Shown here in pieces: positions 1 to 7,103 of a stretch of DNA of 21,348 nucleotides. The notes below the pieces were generated by a model. The model searched no databases and was not told the origin of the DNA. It saw only the letters and a list, made by a program, of their open reading frames with translations. The position numbers and the translations under genes are program-made. The stretch is from SVTX01 sp045538195 (lineage in GTDB: Bacteria > Bacillota > Clostridia > Oscillospirales > CAG-272): positions 1 to 21,348 of the forward strand of contig JAZSRA010000061.1 in the NCBI GenBank assembly GCA_045538195.1. Direction: 5' to 3'. Each line of letters opens with the position of its first letter. Positions within the stretch are counted from its first letter, which is position 1.

Positions 1-263
1 CCGCGCGAAAATCTCTCTTATCTCGCACGAAAGCCACCCAAAAGAGTGGCTTTTTTCGTTGGCGGAGAGGGAGCTTCGAACAAGCGAGAAACACTTCGCG
101 GTTCGAGAGGGAGAATTCCCCCACGCCGCCGGTGGCGGATGAAGTGGGGGAATTCGAGTGGCAGCCTCCCCGTGAACGCGACCGAACGACGAGTGAGGAA
201 AGCGAGAACGGTTGGAGGCAACAGCGCAAGCGGCTTGCCGCGCGAAGATCTCTCCTTCTCCTG
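1..263. repeat. GC-rich palindromic intergenic repeat, with a partial second copy at the window edge
   Basis: No credible gene lies here. The first ~27 bases (CCGCGCGAAAATCTCTC...) recur with a few changes at 238-263 (CCGCGCGAAGATCTCTC...), so two repeat units probably abut, the left one cut by the window edge. Inside is a perfect 12-bp inverted repeat, GAATTCCCCCAC at 113-124 against GTGGGGGAATTC at 144-155, with a smaller GC palindrome in its loop. The base composition is much richer in GC than the flanking AT-rich DNA. Open frames on both strands here have no recognisable protein character. Confidence 0.6.
30..57 (+). terminator. Rho-independent terminator
   Basis: The stem AAGCCAC (31-37) pairs with GTGGCTT (46-52) around an 8-base loop and runs into a T-tract. 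It would end a transcript entering from the left of the window. Confidence 0.6.
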
Positions 264-264
264 C

Positions 265-304
265 AAAAAAGGACGAAAAATTGTTAAAATTCCTCGTCTT
301 TTTT
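265..304 (-). terminator. Terminator after the 58-aa Cys-rich gene
   Basis: An A-rich/T-rich hairpin (GGACGAAAAATT against AATTCCTCGTC with a bulge) is flanked by A- and T-tracts on both sides, so it can work in either direction. It lies 24 bases past the stop codon of the small minus-strand gene. Confidence 0.65.
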
Positions 305-328
305 ATAATCATCAAATACAAGCTTTAT

Positions 329-505
329 TCATATTTTCTCTTTGTTTTTTTGATCAATTTCAGGGAAACAAAGCAAATAGTAGTCACATTCGTCGCAACA
401 ACACTCATAGCCTTGCTGTCCGTTGCCAAGACATGTGGCAGGCTCTCCCGGTATAAGCTCAACACCGCTAATGTCTATTACCATTTTTTGAATACTCTTT
501 CTCAT
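329..505 (-). CDS. 58-aa cysteine-rich small protein, function unknown
   Basis: This short frame reads MRKSIQKMVIDISGVELIPG, then a Cys-rich half with six cysteines at 25, 35, 36, 37, 40 and 46 (core ECCCDECDYYLLC), then a charged tail. The Cys cluster could bind a metal ion, but no family is recognised with confidence. GGGGG lies 4 bases before the ATG; Met8 is an alternative start. The gene begins about 20 bases after the T-tract of a TTCG-loop terminator that ends structured RNA A, so expression probably needs read-through of that terminator. A terminator follows at 265-304. The internal composition (dense Cys, Asp/Glu and Tyr, and a clean start and stop between regulatory signals) supports a real gene. 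Confidence 0.72.
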   Translation of the reverse strand: MRKSIQKMVIDISGVELIPGEPATCLGNGQQGYECCCDECDYYLLCFPEIDQKNKEKI

Positions 506-524
506 ATATCCCCCGTCAGCATAT

Positions 525-553
525 AAAAAGTGCGGCGACCGAAGTCACCGCAC
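525..553 (-). terminator. TTCG-loop terminator ending RNA A
   Basis: On the minus strand GTGCGGTGAC, loop TTCG, GTCGCCGCAC forms a 10-bp stem with one G-U pair, closed by C-G around the very stable UUCG tetraloop and followed by TTTTT. The ribosome site of the 58-aa gene begins about 11 bases later, which is the geometry of a regulated terminator. Confidence 0.85.
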
Positions 554-735
554 AAAAACGCAAACTCCAAGTCGTCGCCAAACAAACTATATACAGATTG
601 GGTATATTACTATACTTTTTCATGTACGGAATTTGCATTTTGTCAAATGCTATATGAAAAAGTATAGACCAAAAAGAGTATAAATATCCCAAAAAGAGAA
701 ATACACCCATATACTGTATATTTAGTTTGTTTGGC
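525..735 (-). ncRNA. Structured leader RNA or small RNA 'A' (same family as RNA B)
   Basis: The predicted transcript starts about 7 bases after the -10 box and is rod-like. The closing stem pairs 735-724 with 588-577 (12 bp, perfect). It continues with 720-714 against 596-590 (7 bp) and 709-700 against 608-599 (10 bp, one G-U). An apical hairpin pairs 667-654 with 623-610 (14 bp, perfect) and carries a small hairpin at 650-635 in its loop. A 23-nt linker ending TTTGCGTTTTT leads to the terminator. RNA B at 17043-17220 has the same plan, and its closing stem differs by compensatory changes. Whether A is an attenuator for the 58-aa gene or an independent small RNA cannot be decided from sequence. 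I do not recognise it as a known riboswitch class. Confidence 0.72.
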
Positions 736-741
736 AAATTC

Positions 742-770
742 ATTTTATCACAATTTTTTTATCTTGTCAA
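742..770 (-). promoter_or_regulatory. Sigma-A promoter for RNA A
   Basis: TTGACA (770-765), a 17-base spacer, then TAAAAT (747-742). The stretch from TTGTGATA through the -10 into TGAA..TGC is nearly the same as at the RNA B promoter. It diverges from the pgeF promoter at 795-823. Confidence 0.85.
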
Positions 771-794
771 TAGTAAATTCAAGTATAGCTTCTG

Positions 795-823
795 TTGACT
801 TGCGGAGTTTTTTGTGTTAATAT
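795..823 (+). promoter_or_regulatory. Sigma-A promoter for the PgeF-like gene
   Basis: TTGACT, a 17-base spacer, then TAATAT, giving a start near 830 and a leader of about 30 bases before the ATG. Confidence 0.75.
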
Positions 824-858
824 TGTAATAATAAGAAGTGCATATTAAAGGAGAATTT

Positions 859-1653
859 ATGTTCATAAAATCAAAAATCATCCGCTCGCCACACGCTTTT
901 GCCACTCGGAGAGGGGGAGTCAGCGAGTGTGAGTACACCAAGTCGCTGAATCTCGCCTTTGGCAGGGGCGACGATGACAAAACCGTGCTTAAAAATCTTC
1001 AAATATTCTCCGACGCGGTGGGATTTGACCCCAAAAGCGTCGTTTCTCTGCCGCAGATACATTCCGATAACGTATTCAAGGTCGGGAAGGACGACTGCGG
1101 CAAGGGCTATTTCGTCCGAGACGGTATCGAGGGTGGAGACGGCTACATAACGGGAGAGCGCGGCGTAGTTCTCGGTGTCAAGACCGCCGATTGCGTCCCC
1201 ATTATATTTGAAGCCGAAAAGGACGGCAGGATCGTTGCCGTCGGCGCGGTTCACGCAGGCTGGCGCGGGACTGTGTCGGGGATAGCTCCCAAGTGCATTT
1301 CCATGCTTTGCGAAAGCTTTAGCGTCGAACTGCGGCAGATCCGCGCGGCTATCGGCCCTTGTATCCACAGCTGCTGCTACGAGGTCGGAGAAGAGCTTCT
1401 CTCCGCGGTCGCGGACGCAACAGGCGAGAAGCTTGCCGCAAAATTTGTCACTAAGCGCGAGGGGACGGAGAACAAATACTCCTGCGACCTTGTCGGCATC
1501 AACCGACATCTGCTGACGGCGGCAGGGATTTTGCCTCTCAATATTGACGTCATTGACAAATGCACCTGTTGTGAAAACGAGCTTTTCTTCTCACACAGGT
1601 ACTCAAAGGGAATGCGCGGAACTATGCTTAACGTTATATTTATGCAGACTTGA
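859..1653 (+). CDS. pgeF: PgeF/YlmD-family multicopper-type hydrolase (DUF152, LACC1-like)
   Basis: 264 aa, the usual size for this cytoplasmic family (YfiH/YlmD/LACC1), which has purine nucleoside phosphorylase/adenosine deaminase-type activity and in some bacteria acts as a peptidoglycan-editing factor on misincorporated muropeptides. The metal-site signatures are present: QIH at 66-68, KTADC at 108-112 and VHAGWRG at 131-137, giving the His/Cys/His triad H68, C112 and H132. GPC at 166-168 and a CTCC cluster at 235-238 are also seen. The start at 859 is chosen because AAAGGAG precedes it by 6 bases. It is monocistronic, with its own promoter and the terminator at 1779-1822. Family assignment is firm; the exact substrate is not shown by sequence. 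Confidence 0.93.
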   Translation: MFIKSKIIRSPHAFATRRGGVSECEYTKSLNLAFGRGDDDKTVLKNLQIFSDAVGFDPKSVVSLPQIHSDNVFKVGKDDCGKGYFVRDGIEGGDGYITGERGVVLGVKTADCVPIIFEAEKDGRIVAVGAVHAGWRGTVSGIAPKCISMLCESFSVELRQIRAAIGPCIHSCCYEVGEELLSAVADATGEKLAAKFVTKREGTENKYSCDLVGINRHLLTAAGILPLNIDVIDKCTCCENELFFSHRYSKGMRGTMLNVIFMQT

Positions 1654-1778
1654 AATCTTTTGTAATTTATACTTTGCTTGGAGGGTATTCTTAATAATGT
1701 TTATGGGTAGCGGGGCTTATTAAGGTTTAAATGCCTACATAAAAATCGGAGACGGTTTCGTCTCGGGTTCCTAAGGAC

Positions 1779-1822
1779 AGCAAAAAGCCGATACAGATTT
1801 ATTTCTGTATCGGCTTTTTGCT
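1779..1822. terminator. Strong bidirectional terminator after pgeF
   Basis: A perfect 19-bp stem (AGCAAAAAGCCGATACAGA at 1779-1797 and its complement at 1804-1822) with a 6-base loop. A-tract and T-tract are built into the stem, so it works in both directions. The 125 bases between pgeF and this hairpin hold two weaker inverted repeats (CTTAATAA...TTATTAAG and GAGACGGTTTCGTCTC) and no gene. Confidence 0.85.
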
Positions 1823-1831
1823 ATCCACCGC

Positions 1832-2072
1832 ACTTTGGGCGGTGAGCAAGTGTGTATTTCCTGATAGTTTTTGAGTGATATGCTGTCTTCGACAGCGTGA
1901 TATTTTTGCTTTGCAAAAGTGATATTTCAAGGTGTTACCTTGAAGTGATATTCTATTCGCCTCCCGGAACTCGCGAAGCGAATACCACTCGGCGTAAGCC
2001 GAATAGCACTGCGTAGCAATATCACTCGCCAAAGGCGAATAGAGTTGGCGTTGTGTTCCTAAGGAACACAAC
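1832..2072. repeat. Array of variable micro-hairpins joined by GTGATAT
   Basis: GTGATAT occurs at 1875, 1897, 1919 and 1945. Each copy is followed by a different short perfect hairpin with a 3-base loop: GCTGTC-TTC-GACAGC, TTTTGC-TTT-GCAAAA, TCAAGGT-GTT-ACCTTGA. Further hairpins of the same build follow (CGGCGTAAGCCG, TCGCCAAAGGCGA), ending with GGCGTTGTGTTCC and its complement next to the ABC-F stop codon. Linker and loop size are constant while the stems vary, unlike a CRISPR. No gene is seen here. Confidence 0.8.
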
Positions 2073-2075
2073 GCC

Positions 2076-4022
2076 TTATTCAAGCTCTTCGTATATTTCG
2101 AGAAGTCTTTCTTCGATCTCGGTCTTGCGGGCATCAAGCTCGGCGACCTTTTTGTAGTCTGTCGCGGCGTCACCGCACATTTCGGCATCGATCGCCTCGA
2201 TCTCGGCTTCAAGCTTTTCCATTTCGGCGGTAAGACGCTTTACGCGAGCTTCCTTTTTCCTTGCCTCTGCCGCCTCCTGCTTGTTGCGGAGATACTGCTC
2301 CTTCTGACTGCCTGCCGCCACCTTGGGGGCTTCCGCTTGTATTATAGCGCCCATGCGCTCCTTGCGTGCGTTTGTAAACTCGCGGAACTCGGTGTAGGCT
2401 TTGCCCTCACGGGTGATCTGATAGTCGAACATATCGCCCTCCACGTATCCGTCGGGCTTCAGCTCGATTATTCGGCTGGCTAACTTTTCAATGAAATAAC
2501 GGTCGTGAGAAACGGCGATGATCGTGCCGTCAAACTCCTCCAACGCTGACTCCAACGCTTCGCGGGAGTCTATATCAAGGTGGTTGGTCGGCTCGTCGAG
2601 GATAAGCAGATTCATGTGTGAAAGAATGAGCTTGGAGAGGGTAAGTCTTGCCCTCTCTCCTCCCGACAGCATTTTTACCGTCTTGAAGACGTCCTCGCCC
2701 CAAAAATTAAACCACGCGAGGGTGGAGCGTATCTTCTGCTCGGGCAGGGTAGGATATGCATCCCAAAGCTCGTCAATGACGGTCTTGCTCTCGTCAAGAT
2801 TTTGGTTTTCCTGATCGTAGTAGCCGATCTCAACGTTGTATCCGTCCTCGACCTTTCCTGTGAGGGGGGTGAGGGTCTTCATAAGAATTTTAATAAGGGT
2901 GGATTTGCCGCAACCGTTAGGACCGATCAAGAGCAGTCGGTCGTTTTTCTTTACGAGGAAATCAAGCCCCGTAAAAAGTCTTTTCTGACCGAATCCCATC
3001 GAGAGATCAGTGATCTTCATGACCTCGTTGCCGCTGGCGATGGCAGAGGTGAACTTCATTCTGATCGCTCTCTGCTCGCTTTCGGGTGCCTCAAGCTTTT
3101 CCATTTTGTCAAGCATCTTTTGCCTTGACTCGGCGGCAATGATGTTTCGCTCGCGGTTCCACTGTCTCTGCTGGGCGATGTAGGCTTCTTGCCTTGCGAT
3201 CTCCTTTTGCTGCTCGCGGTAGTGCTTGGCGTAAATCTCTTTATCTATCCGTCTCTGCTCCATGCTACGGGTATAGTTTCCGTTGTAGAGCTTGGCTTTG
3301 TGATGCTCGATGGCAAGGGTTTTATTAGTAACTCGATCGAGGAAATAACGGTCGTGGGAGATCACCATTACGCATTTTTTGTATTGTATCAGATAGTTTT
3401 CAAGCCATGCGAGAGTCTCGATGTCAAGGTGGTTGGTCGGCTCGTCCAGCATCAGGATGTCAGGCTCGCGACAGAGCTGAACGGCGAGGGCGAGACGGGT
3501 TCTCTGTCCTCCCGACAAAAGATTTACGTTTTTGTCGATAGCTTCGTCATCAAAGCCTAATTTTTGCAATATTGAACGGCATCTGCCGCGAAATTCAAGT
3601 CCTCCGTCGCGAATGAATTTTTCATTGAGTGCCATATACTCGTTGGTATAAATGCGGTGCTTTTCGCCGTCGGAGTGGTCGTTTAAGAGGATCTCAAGCT
3701 CGGAGAGCCGCTTTTCGGCGGCAAGCAGTGCGGGAAAGGCGGCGAACATATTTTCAAGTGCCGTTGAACCCTCCGCGCCGTCGGCTTCGGAGAATGCGCC
3801 GTACTGGGAAAGAATTCCCACGGTCTTGCCCTTGGATATATATACTTCTCCCTCCTCGGCGTCGTATTCACCTGTTATCAGCTTGAAAAGCGAGGTCTTT
3901 CCGCTTCCGTTTGAGCCGATTATCCCCAGCTTGTCATTTTCTTCAAGAGAAAAGGAGACCTTTTCAAGTATAGTGGTCGTACCGAACCGCAAGGTCAAGT
4001 CGTTTACACTTATCGCTATCAT
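2076..4022 (-). CDS. ABC-F family ATPase (ribosome-associated, YdiF/Uup-like)
   Basis: 648 aa with two ABC domains and no membrane segments, the hallmark of ABC-F proteins, which bind the ribosomal E site to relieve stalling or, in some members, antibiotic inhibition. Domain 1: Walker A GSNGSGKT (36-43), signature LSGGQ (169-173), Walker B LMLDEPTNHLD (190-200). A charged P-site-tRNA interaction linker lies at about 240-320. Domain 2: Walker A GPNGCGKST (367-375), signature LSGGE (452-456), Walker B LLILDEPTNHLD (472-483). A Lys/Glu-rich coiled coil occupies 575-648. It starts at ATG 4022 behind AAGGAT and appears monocistronic. The long charged linker and C-terminal coiled coil resemble housekeeping YdiF/Uup types more than dedicated resistance proteins, but sequence alone does not exclude resistance. 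Confidence 0.95.
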   Translation of the reverse strand: MIAISVNDLTLRFGTTTILEKVSFSLEENDKLGIIGSNGSGKTSLFKLITGEYDAEEGEVYISKGKTVGILSQYGAFSEADGAEGSTALENMFAAFPALLAAEKRLSELEILLNDHSDGEKHRIYTNEYMALNEKFIRDGGLEFRGRCRSILQKLGFDDEAIDKNVNLLSGGQRTRLALAVQLCREPDILMLDEPTNHLDIETLAWLENYLIQYKKCVMVISHDRYFLDRVTNKTLAIEHHKAKLYNGNYTRSMEQRRIDKEIYAKHYREQQKEIARQEAYIAQQRQWNRERNIIAAESRQKMLDKMEKLEAPESEQRAIRMKFTSAIASGNEVMKITDLSMGFGQKRLFTGLDFLVKKNDRLLLIGPNGCGKSTLIKILMKTLTPLTGKVEDGYNVEIGYYDQENQNLDESKTVIDELWDAYPTLPEQKIRSTLAWFNFWGEDVFKTVKMLSGGERARLTLSKLILSHMNLLILDEPTNHLDIDSREALESALEEFDGTIIAVSHDRYFIEKLASRIIELKPDGYVEGDMFDYQITREGKAYTEFREFTNARKERMGAIIQAEAPKVAAGSQKEQYLRNKQEAAEARKKEARVKRLTAEMEKLEAEIEAIDAEMCGDAATDYKKVAELDARKTEIEERLLEIYEELE

Positions 4023-4093
4023 TATTTTATCCTTTTATTATAATTTGTTACAATTTGTGTCCGTATTTTACACATTTAAAATCGTTATATTTG

Positions 4094-4122
4094 TTGACTT
4101 TTCACTTTTATTGTTATATAAT
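4094..4122 (+). promoter_or_regulatory. Sigma-A promoter for the gpsA-like/heparinase operon
   Basis: TTGACT (4094-4099), a 17-base spacer, then TATAAT (4117-4122). The implied leader is about 65 bases. No cre-like or other operator was recognised beside it. Confidence 0.8.
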
Positions 4123-4193
4123 TATCTTAACCACATAACATTTTATCATTTTTACGTGATTTTGTCAATGAAAACTTAAGAAAAGAGGTTTTT

Positions 4194-5165
4194 ATGAATA
4201 TGAAGGTTTCGGTCGTCGGTTGCGGCAGATGGGGTTCGCTTATAACCTGGTATCTTGCCGAGAAAAGGGGGCTTGACGTCACACTTTACGGACGCGAAAG
4301 CTCCGAGCATATACAGAGATTTATCAAGGAGAGAAAAAACGATCTTTTGACGCTTCCCGACAGCGTCAAGGTCACAACCAGCCTTGATTGTCTCACGGAT
4401 GCCGATGTTATCGTGATTTCAATAAATTCCCAAGGGCTTTCTGCATTTATGCAGGAGATAAGACCCCTTGGACTTAAAAACAAGATATTCGTCCTTTGCA
4501 TGAAGGGAATAGACATCGCCACGGGCCGCCGTCTTTCTGAGGTGACGCAGGCGGGAACAGATAAAACCAACAAGGTCGCCGTTTGGATAGGCCCCGGTCA
4601 CGTTCAGGAGTTTTACTCGGGTATTCCTAACTGCATGGTCATCGACAGTGAGGACGATGCGGTGAAGCATCTGCTGGTTGATACTTTTTCAAGCGAGCTG
4701 ATACGCTTTTATTACGGCGAGGATATGATCGGCAATGAGATCGGAGCGGCGGCGAAGAACGTCATCGGTATAGCCGCGGGCATGCTTGACGGATATGGTC
4801 TTTCCTCACTGAAAGGCGCGCTTATGTCAAGAGGCTGCCGCGAGGTGGCAAGACTTATTTCGGCTATGGGCGGCAACGAGCTGTCGGCTTACGGTCTCTG
4901 CCATTTAGGCGATTACGAGGCGACCGTCTTTTCAAAATTCTCTCACAACCGAGCCTTTGGCGAAATGTTCGTGAAAGGTGAAAGACTTGACAAGCTGGCA
5001 GAGGGCTATTATACCGTAAAGGCTCTTATGGATCTATCAAAGGAGTATGCCGTAGATATGCCGATCTGCCGCGCGGTATATGAGATCATATATGACGGCA
5101 AGGATGCCAAAGAGGTATTGGGCGGTCTGTTTGAGCGAAGCATCAAGACAGAATTTTACAAATAA
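4194..5165 (+). CDS. NAD(P)-dependent glycerol-3-phosphate dehydrogenase-like protein (divergent GpsA paralogue)
   Basis: 323 aa. The Rossmann motif GCGRWG lies at 9-14, a KG pair at 104-105 matches the GpsA 'TKG' site, and the catalytic Lys is K188 in AAKNVIGIAAG, with D240 in HLGD. These place it in the GpsA fold family, which reduces dihydroxyacetone phosphate for phospholipid synthesis. Two sites are unusual. The normal GPSFA motif is GPGHVQEF (133-140). The Arg of the family's (S)RNR phosphate-binding motif is replaced by His (SHNR, 250-253). It is followed after 15 bases by a heparinase-like gene rather than plsY or der. It may be a paralogue with another substrate. The fold is sure; the reaction is not. 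Confidence 0.8.
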   Translation: MNMKVSVVGCGRWGSLITWYLAEKRGLDVTLYGRESSEHIQRFIKERKNDLLTLPDSVKVTTSLDCLTDADVIVISINSQGLSAFMQEIRPLGLKNKIFVLCMKGIDIATGRRLSEVTQAGTDKTNKVAVWIGPGHVQEFYSGIPNCMVIDSEDDAVKHLLVDTFSSELIRFYYGEDMIGNEIGAAAKNVIGIAAGMLDGYGLSSLKGALMSRGCREVARLISAMGGNELSAYGLCHLGDYEATVFSKFSHNRAFGEMFVKGERLDKLAEGYYTVKALMDLSKEYAVDMPICRAVYEIIYDGKDAKEVLGGLFERSIKTEFYK

Positions 5166-5180
5166 TCCGAGATAAAAGCT

Positions 5181-7040
5181 ATGGGAAGAAAGATTTTTGC
5201 GGAAAAGAATTATAACGTTTCAAAGTGCGTTATTCCTTACGAGGAGTTCAAGATATTTTCTGACAGAAAAGAGGGTTTTTCTCTGAATCCGAGATACAGA
5301 GAAGTGGCAATTGCCGAGGCGGAAAAGCTACTTGATAAAAAATATTACGTGCTGACCGTAACCGATTTCATGCTTTACAGAAAAACCGGAAAAAGAGCGG
5401 TCTATCAGAATCAGTACAATCCTAGGCGACTTGATCTTATTCAGTTAACTTTAGCCGAAGCATACGAGAGGCAGGGAAGATTTGTCGACAAGATACTTGA
5501 CCTTGTGTGGATGATACTGGAAGAAAGCACATGGGTGTTGCCTGCTCATATTAATCCCAATCCCAACGATAAAACTCACTCTCTGCCGTATTCTTACGAG
5601 GGCGGCCGCAACTATTCCGACCTTTACGTTGGAAACACCGGCTCGACCTTGACCTTCACTTGGTATCTCCTTCGCGAGGAGTTTGACAAGATCTCTCCCG
5701 TCATCAACAAGAGAATAATCGAAAATCTCCGCGACAGAGTTATATATCCTTTTATAAATCATTTCACCGAAATGCCTTGGCTTGGATACGGGCCGTACAA
5801 CTGGATGAATAACTGGTGTCCTCACATAGTGGCGCAGACGCTCACCACCTGCGCGCTGGCTATCGAGGACAAGGAGACCCGCGACAAGGTCGTAGAATTG
5901 TCTCTTGTGGCACTCGACAAATTCACCGACATTTATTCCCCCGACGGAGCCTGCGACGAGGGCCCCGGATACTGGGAGGGCGCGGGCGGCGCGCTTTACG
6001 AAGCCTGCCTCGTGCTTTACGATATGACGGCAGGAAAGATCAATGCCTTTGATGACGTTCTTCTCAAAAGCATGGTGGAATATTTCCCGAGAATGTACGT
6101 GGCAAACGGTCATTTTCTCAACTATTCCGACGCACATACAAGCGTTAGCATAGACTTCCCTTGGGGCTACGATTGGGGTAAAATGTGCGGAAGCGATCTT
6201 GTAATGAACTTCTGGGAGTTCAAGAACGAGATTTCCGAAAAGCTCGGTAAGGTCAAGTTTTCAAGCTACTCTTGTTGGAGATATTACCGTGACCTCTGCG
6301 CTCCCGACCTTGCGAGACGTGACTTCAAGGTGGCGCTCAAGTCCTATTTCCCCAGCTTACATCTTGCCATCAGCCGCGAGAGCGAGATCCCCGAGGAGGG
6401 TCTGTATCTCTCGATTAAGGGCGGACATAATTTGCTGAGCCACAACCACAATGACACGGGAGATTTCACCGTTTTCTGTGACGGTCAGCCGATCTTTATC
6501 GACGCGGGTGTCGGTACTTACACAAGACGAACCTTTGATAAGGACAGATATACTATCTGGTCTATGAGCGGCGAGTATCACAACATACCCACTATAAACG
6601 GAGTTTATCAGCAATCTGGCAAGTGCTACGCCTCAAAGGATGCCAAATATGACGAGCAGACCGGTGGACTTTCCATCGATCTGACCGACGCTTATCACGC
6701 AAGCGCGTCTATCGAAGAATACAGGAGAGAGGCGGTCATTGACAACGGGAAAGCCGTTGTTACCGACACCCTCACTTCAAAAATTGACGGCGAGGTCATC
6801 TTCAATCTGCTCACGGTCTCCGAGCCAAAGCTTCTCAAAAAAGGCAAAATGGAGGTCTGCGGAAAGGTGGTTGACTTCGACCCCTCTCTTGAATTTTCTT
6901 TCGACAATCCCGACTGCACTTGGGATGAGACCGAAACCCTGCCCGCACAGTGGGGAATCGAAAGATTTTACAGAATAAGACTTCGCGCGTCTCTTAAAGC
7001 GAACGAACCGCGCGTCTTTACTCTGACGGTAAACAAATAA
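5181..7040 (+). CDS. Heparinase II/III-family polysaccharide lyase-like protein, cytoplasmic
   Basis: 619 aa. The N-terminal two-thirds is an alpha/alpha-toroid-like region with the family motifs NNW (210-212) and EGPGYWEGAG (260-269). The C-terminal beta-rich heparinase II/III region begins near 400 and holds SHNHNDTGDF (420-429), DAG at 441-443 and YHNIPTINGVYQ (466-477). His and Asn in these motifs are the usual catalytic and metal-site candidates. There is no signal peptide or membrane segment, so it probably acts in the cytoplasm on imported uronic-acid oligosaccharides. It lies 15 bases downstream of the GpsA-like gene in one operon and ends at the strong terminator at 7041. No SusC/D-like system, sulfatase or PTS lies nearby to name the glycan. 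Confidence 0.88.
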   Translation: MGRKIFAEKNYNVSKCVIPYEEFKIFSDRKEGFSLNPRYREVAIAEAEKLLDKKYYVLTVTDFMLYRKTGKRAVYQNQYNPRRLDLIQLTLAEAYERQGRFVDKILDLVWMILEESTWVLPAHINPNPNDKTHSLPYSYEGGRNYSDLYVGNTGSTLTFTWYLLREEFDKISPVINKRIIENLRDRVIYPFINHFTEMPWLGYGPYNWMNNWCPHIVAQTLTTCALAIEDKETRDKVVELSLVALDKFTDIYSPDGACDEGPGYWEGAGGALYEACLVLYDMTAGKINAFDDVLLKSMVEYFPRMYVANGHFLNYSDAHTSVSIDFPWGYDWGKMCGSDLVMNFWEFKNEISEKLGKVKFSSYSCWRYYRDLCAPDLARRDFKVALKSYFPSLHLAISRESEIPEEGLYLSIKGGHNLLSHNHNDTGDFTVFCDGQPIFIDAGVGTYTRRTFDKDRYTIWSMSGEYHNIPTINGVYQQSGKCYASKDAKYDEQTGGLSIDLTDAYHASASIEEYRREAVIDNGKAVVTDTLTSKIDGEVIFNLLTVSEPKLLKKGKMEVCGKVVDFDPSLEFSFDNPDCTWDETETLPAQWGIERFYRIRLRASLKANEPRVFTLTVNK

Positions 7041-7081
7041 GAGCAATAAAAAAGCACCCACCGGGTGCTTTTTTATTGCTC
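7041..7081. terminator. Bidirectional terminator between convergent genes
   Basis: A perfect 19-bp stem (GAGCAATAAAAAAGCACCC and its complement) with a 3-base loop. It starts immediately after the heparinase stop codon and also serves the minus-strand CHAP gene. Confidence 0.93.
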
Positions 7082-7103
7082 TTATTTGATATTATTGTTG
7101 ATT

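Noticed and set aside
46..456. Open frames on both strands in the first 450 bases
   Set aside because: They run across a palindromic repeat and two terminators; no domain or start signal.
516..743. A 75-aa frame on the minus strand across RNA A
   Set aside because: It reads through a terminator hairpin and stems, its start lies at the -10 box, and there is no ribosome site.
871..1509. A 212-aa frame antisense to the PgeF-like gene
   Set aside because: It is a codon-bias shadow of a gene with clear active-site motifs; no start signal.
1875..1951. CRISPR-like regular spacing of GTGATAT
   Set aside because: The constant part is 7 bases and the variable part is a palindrome, with no spacers of fixed length and no cas genes.
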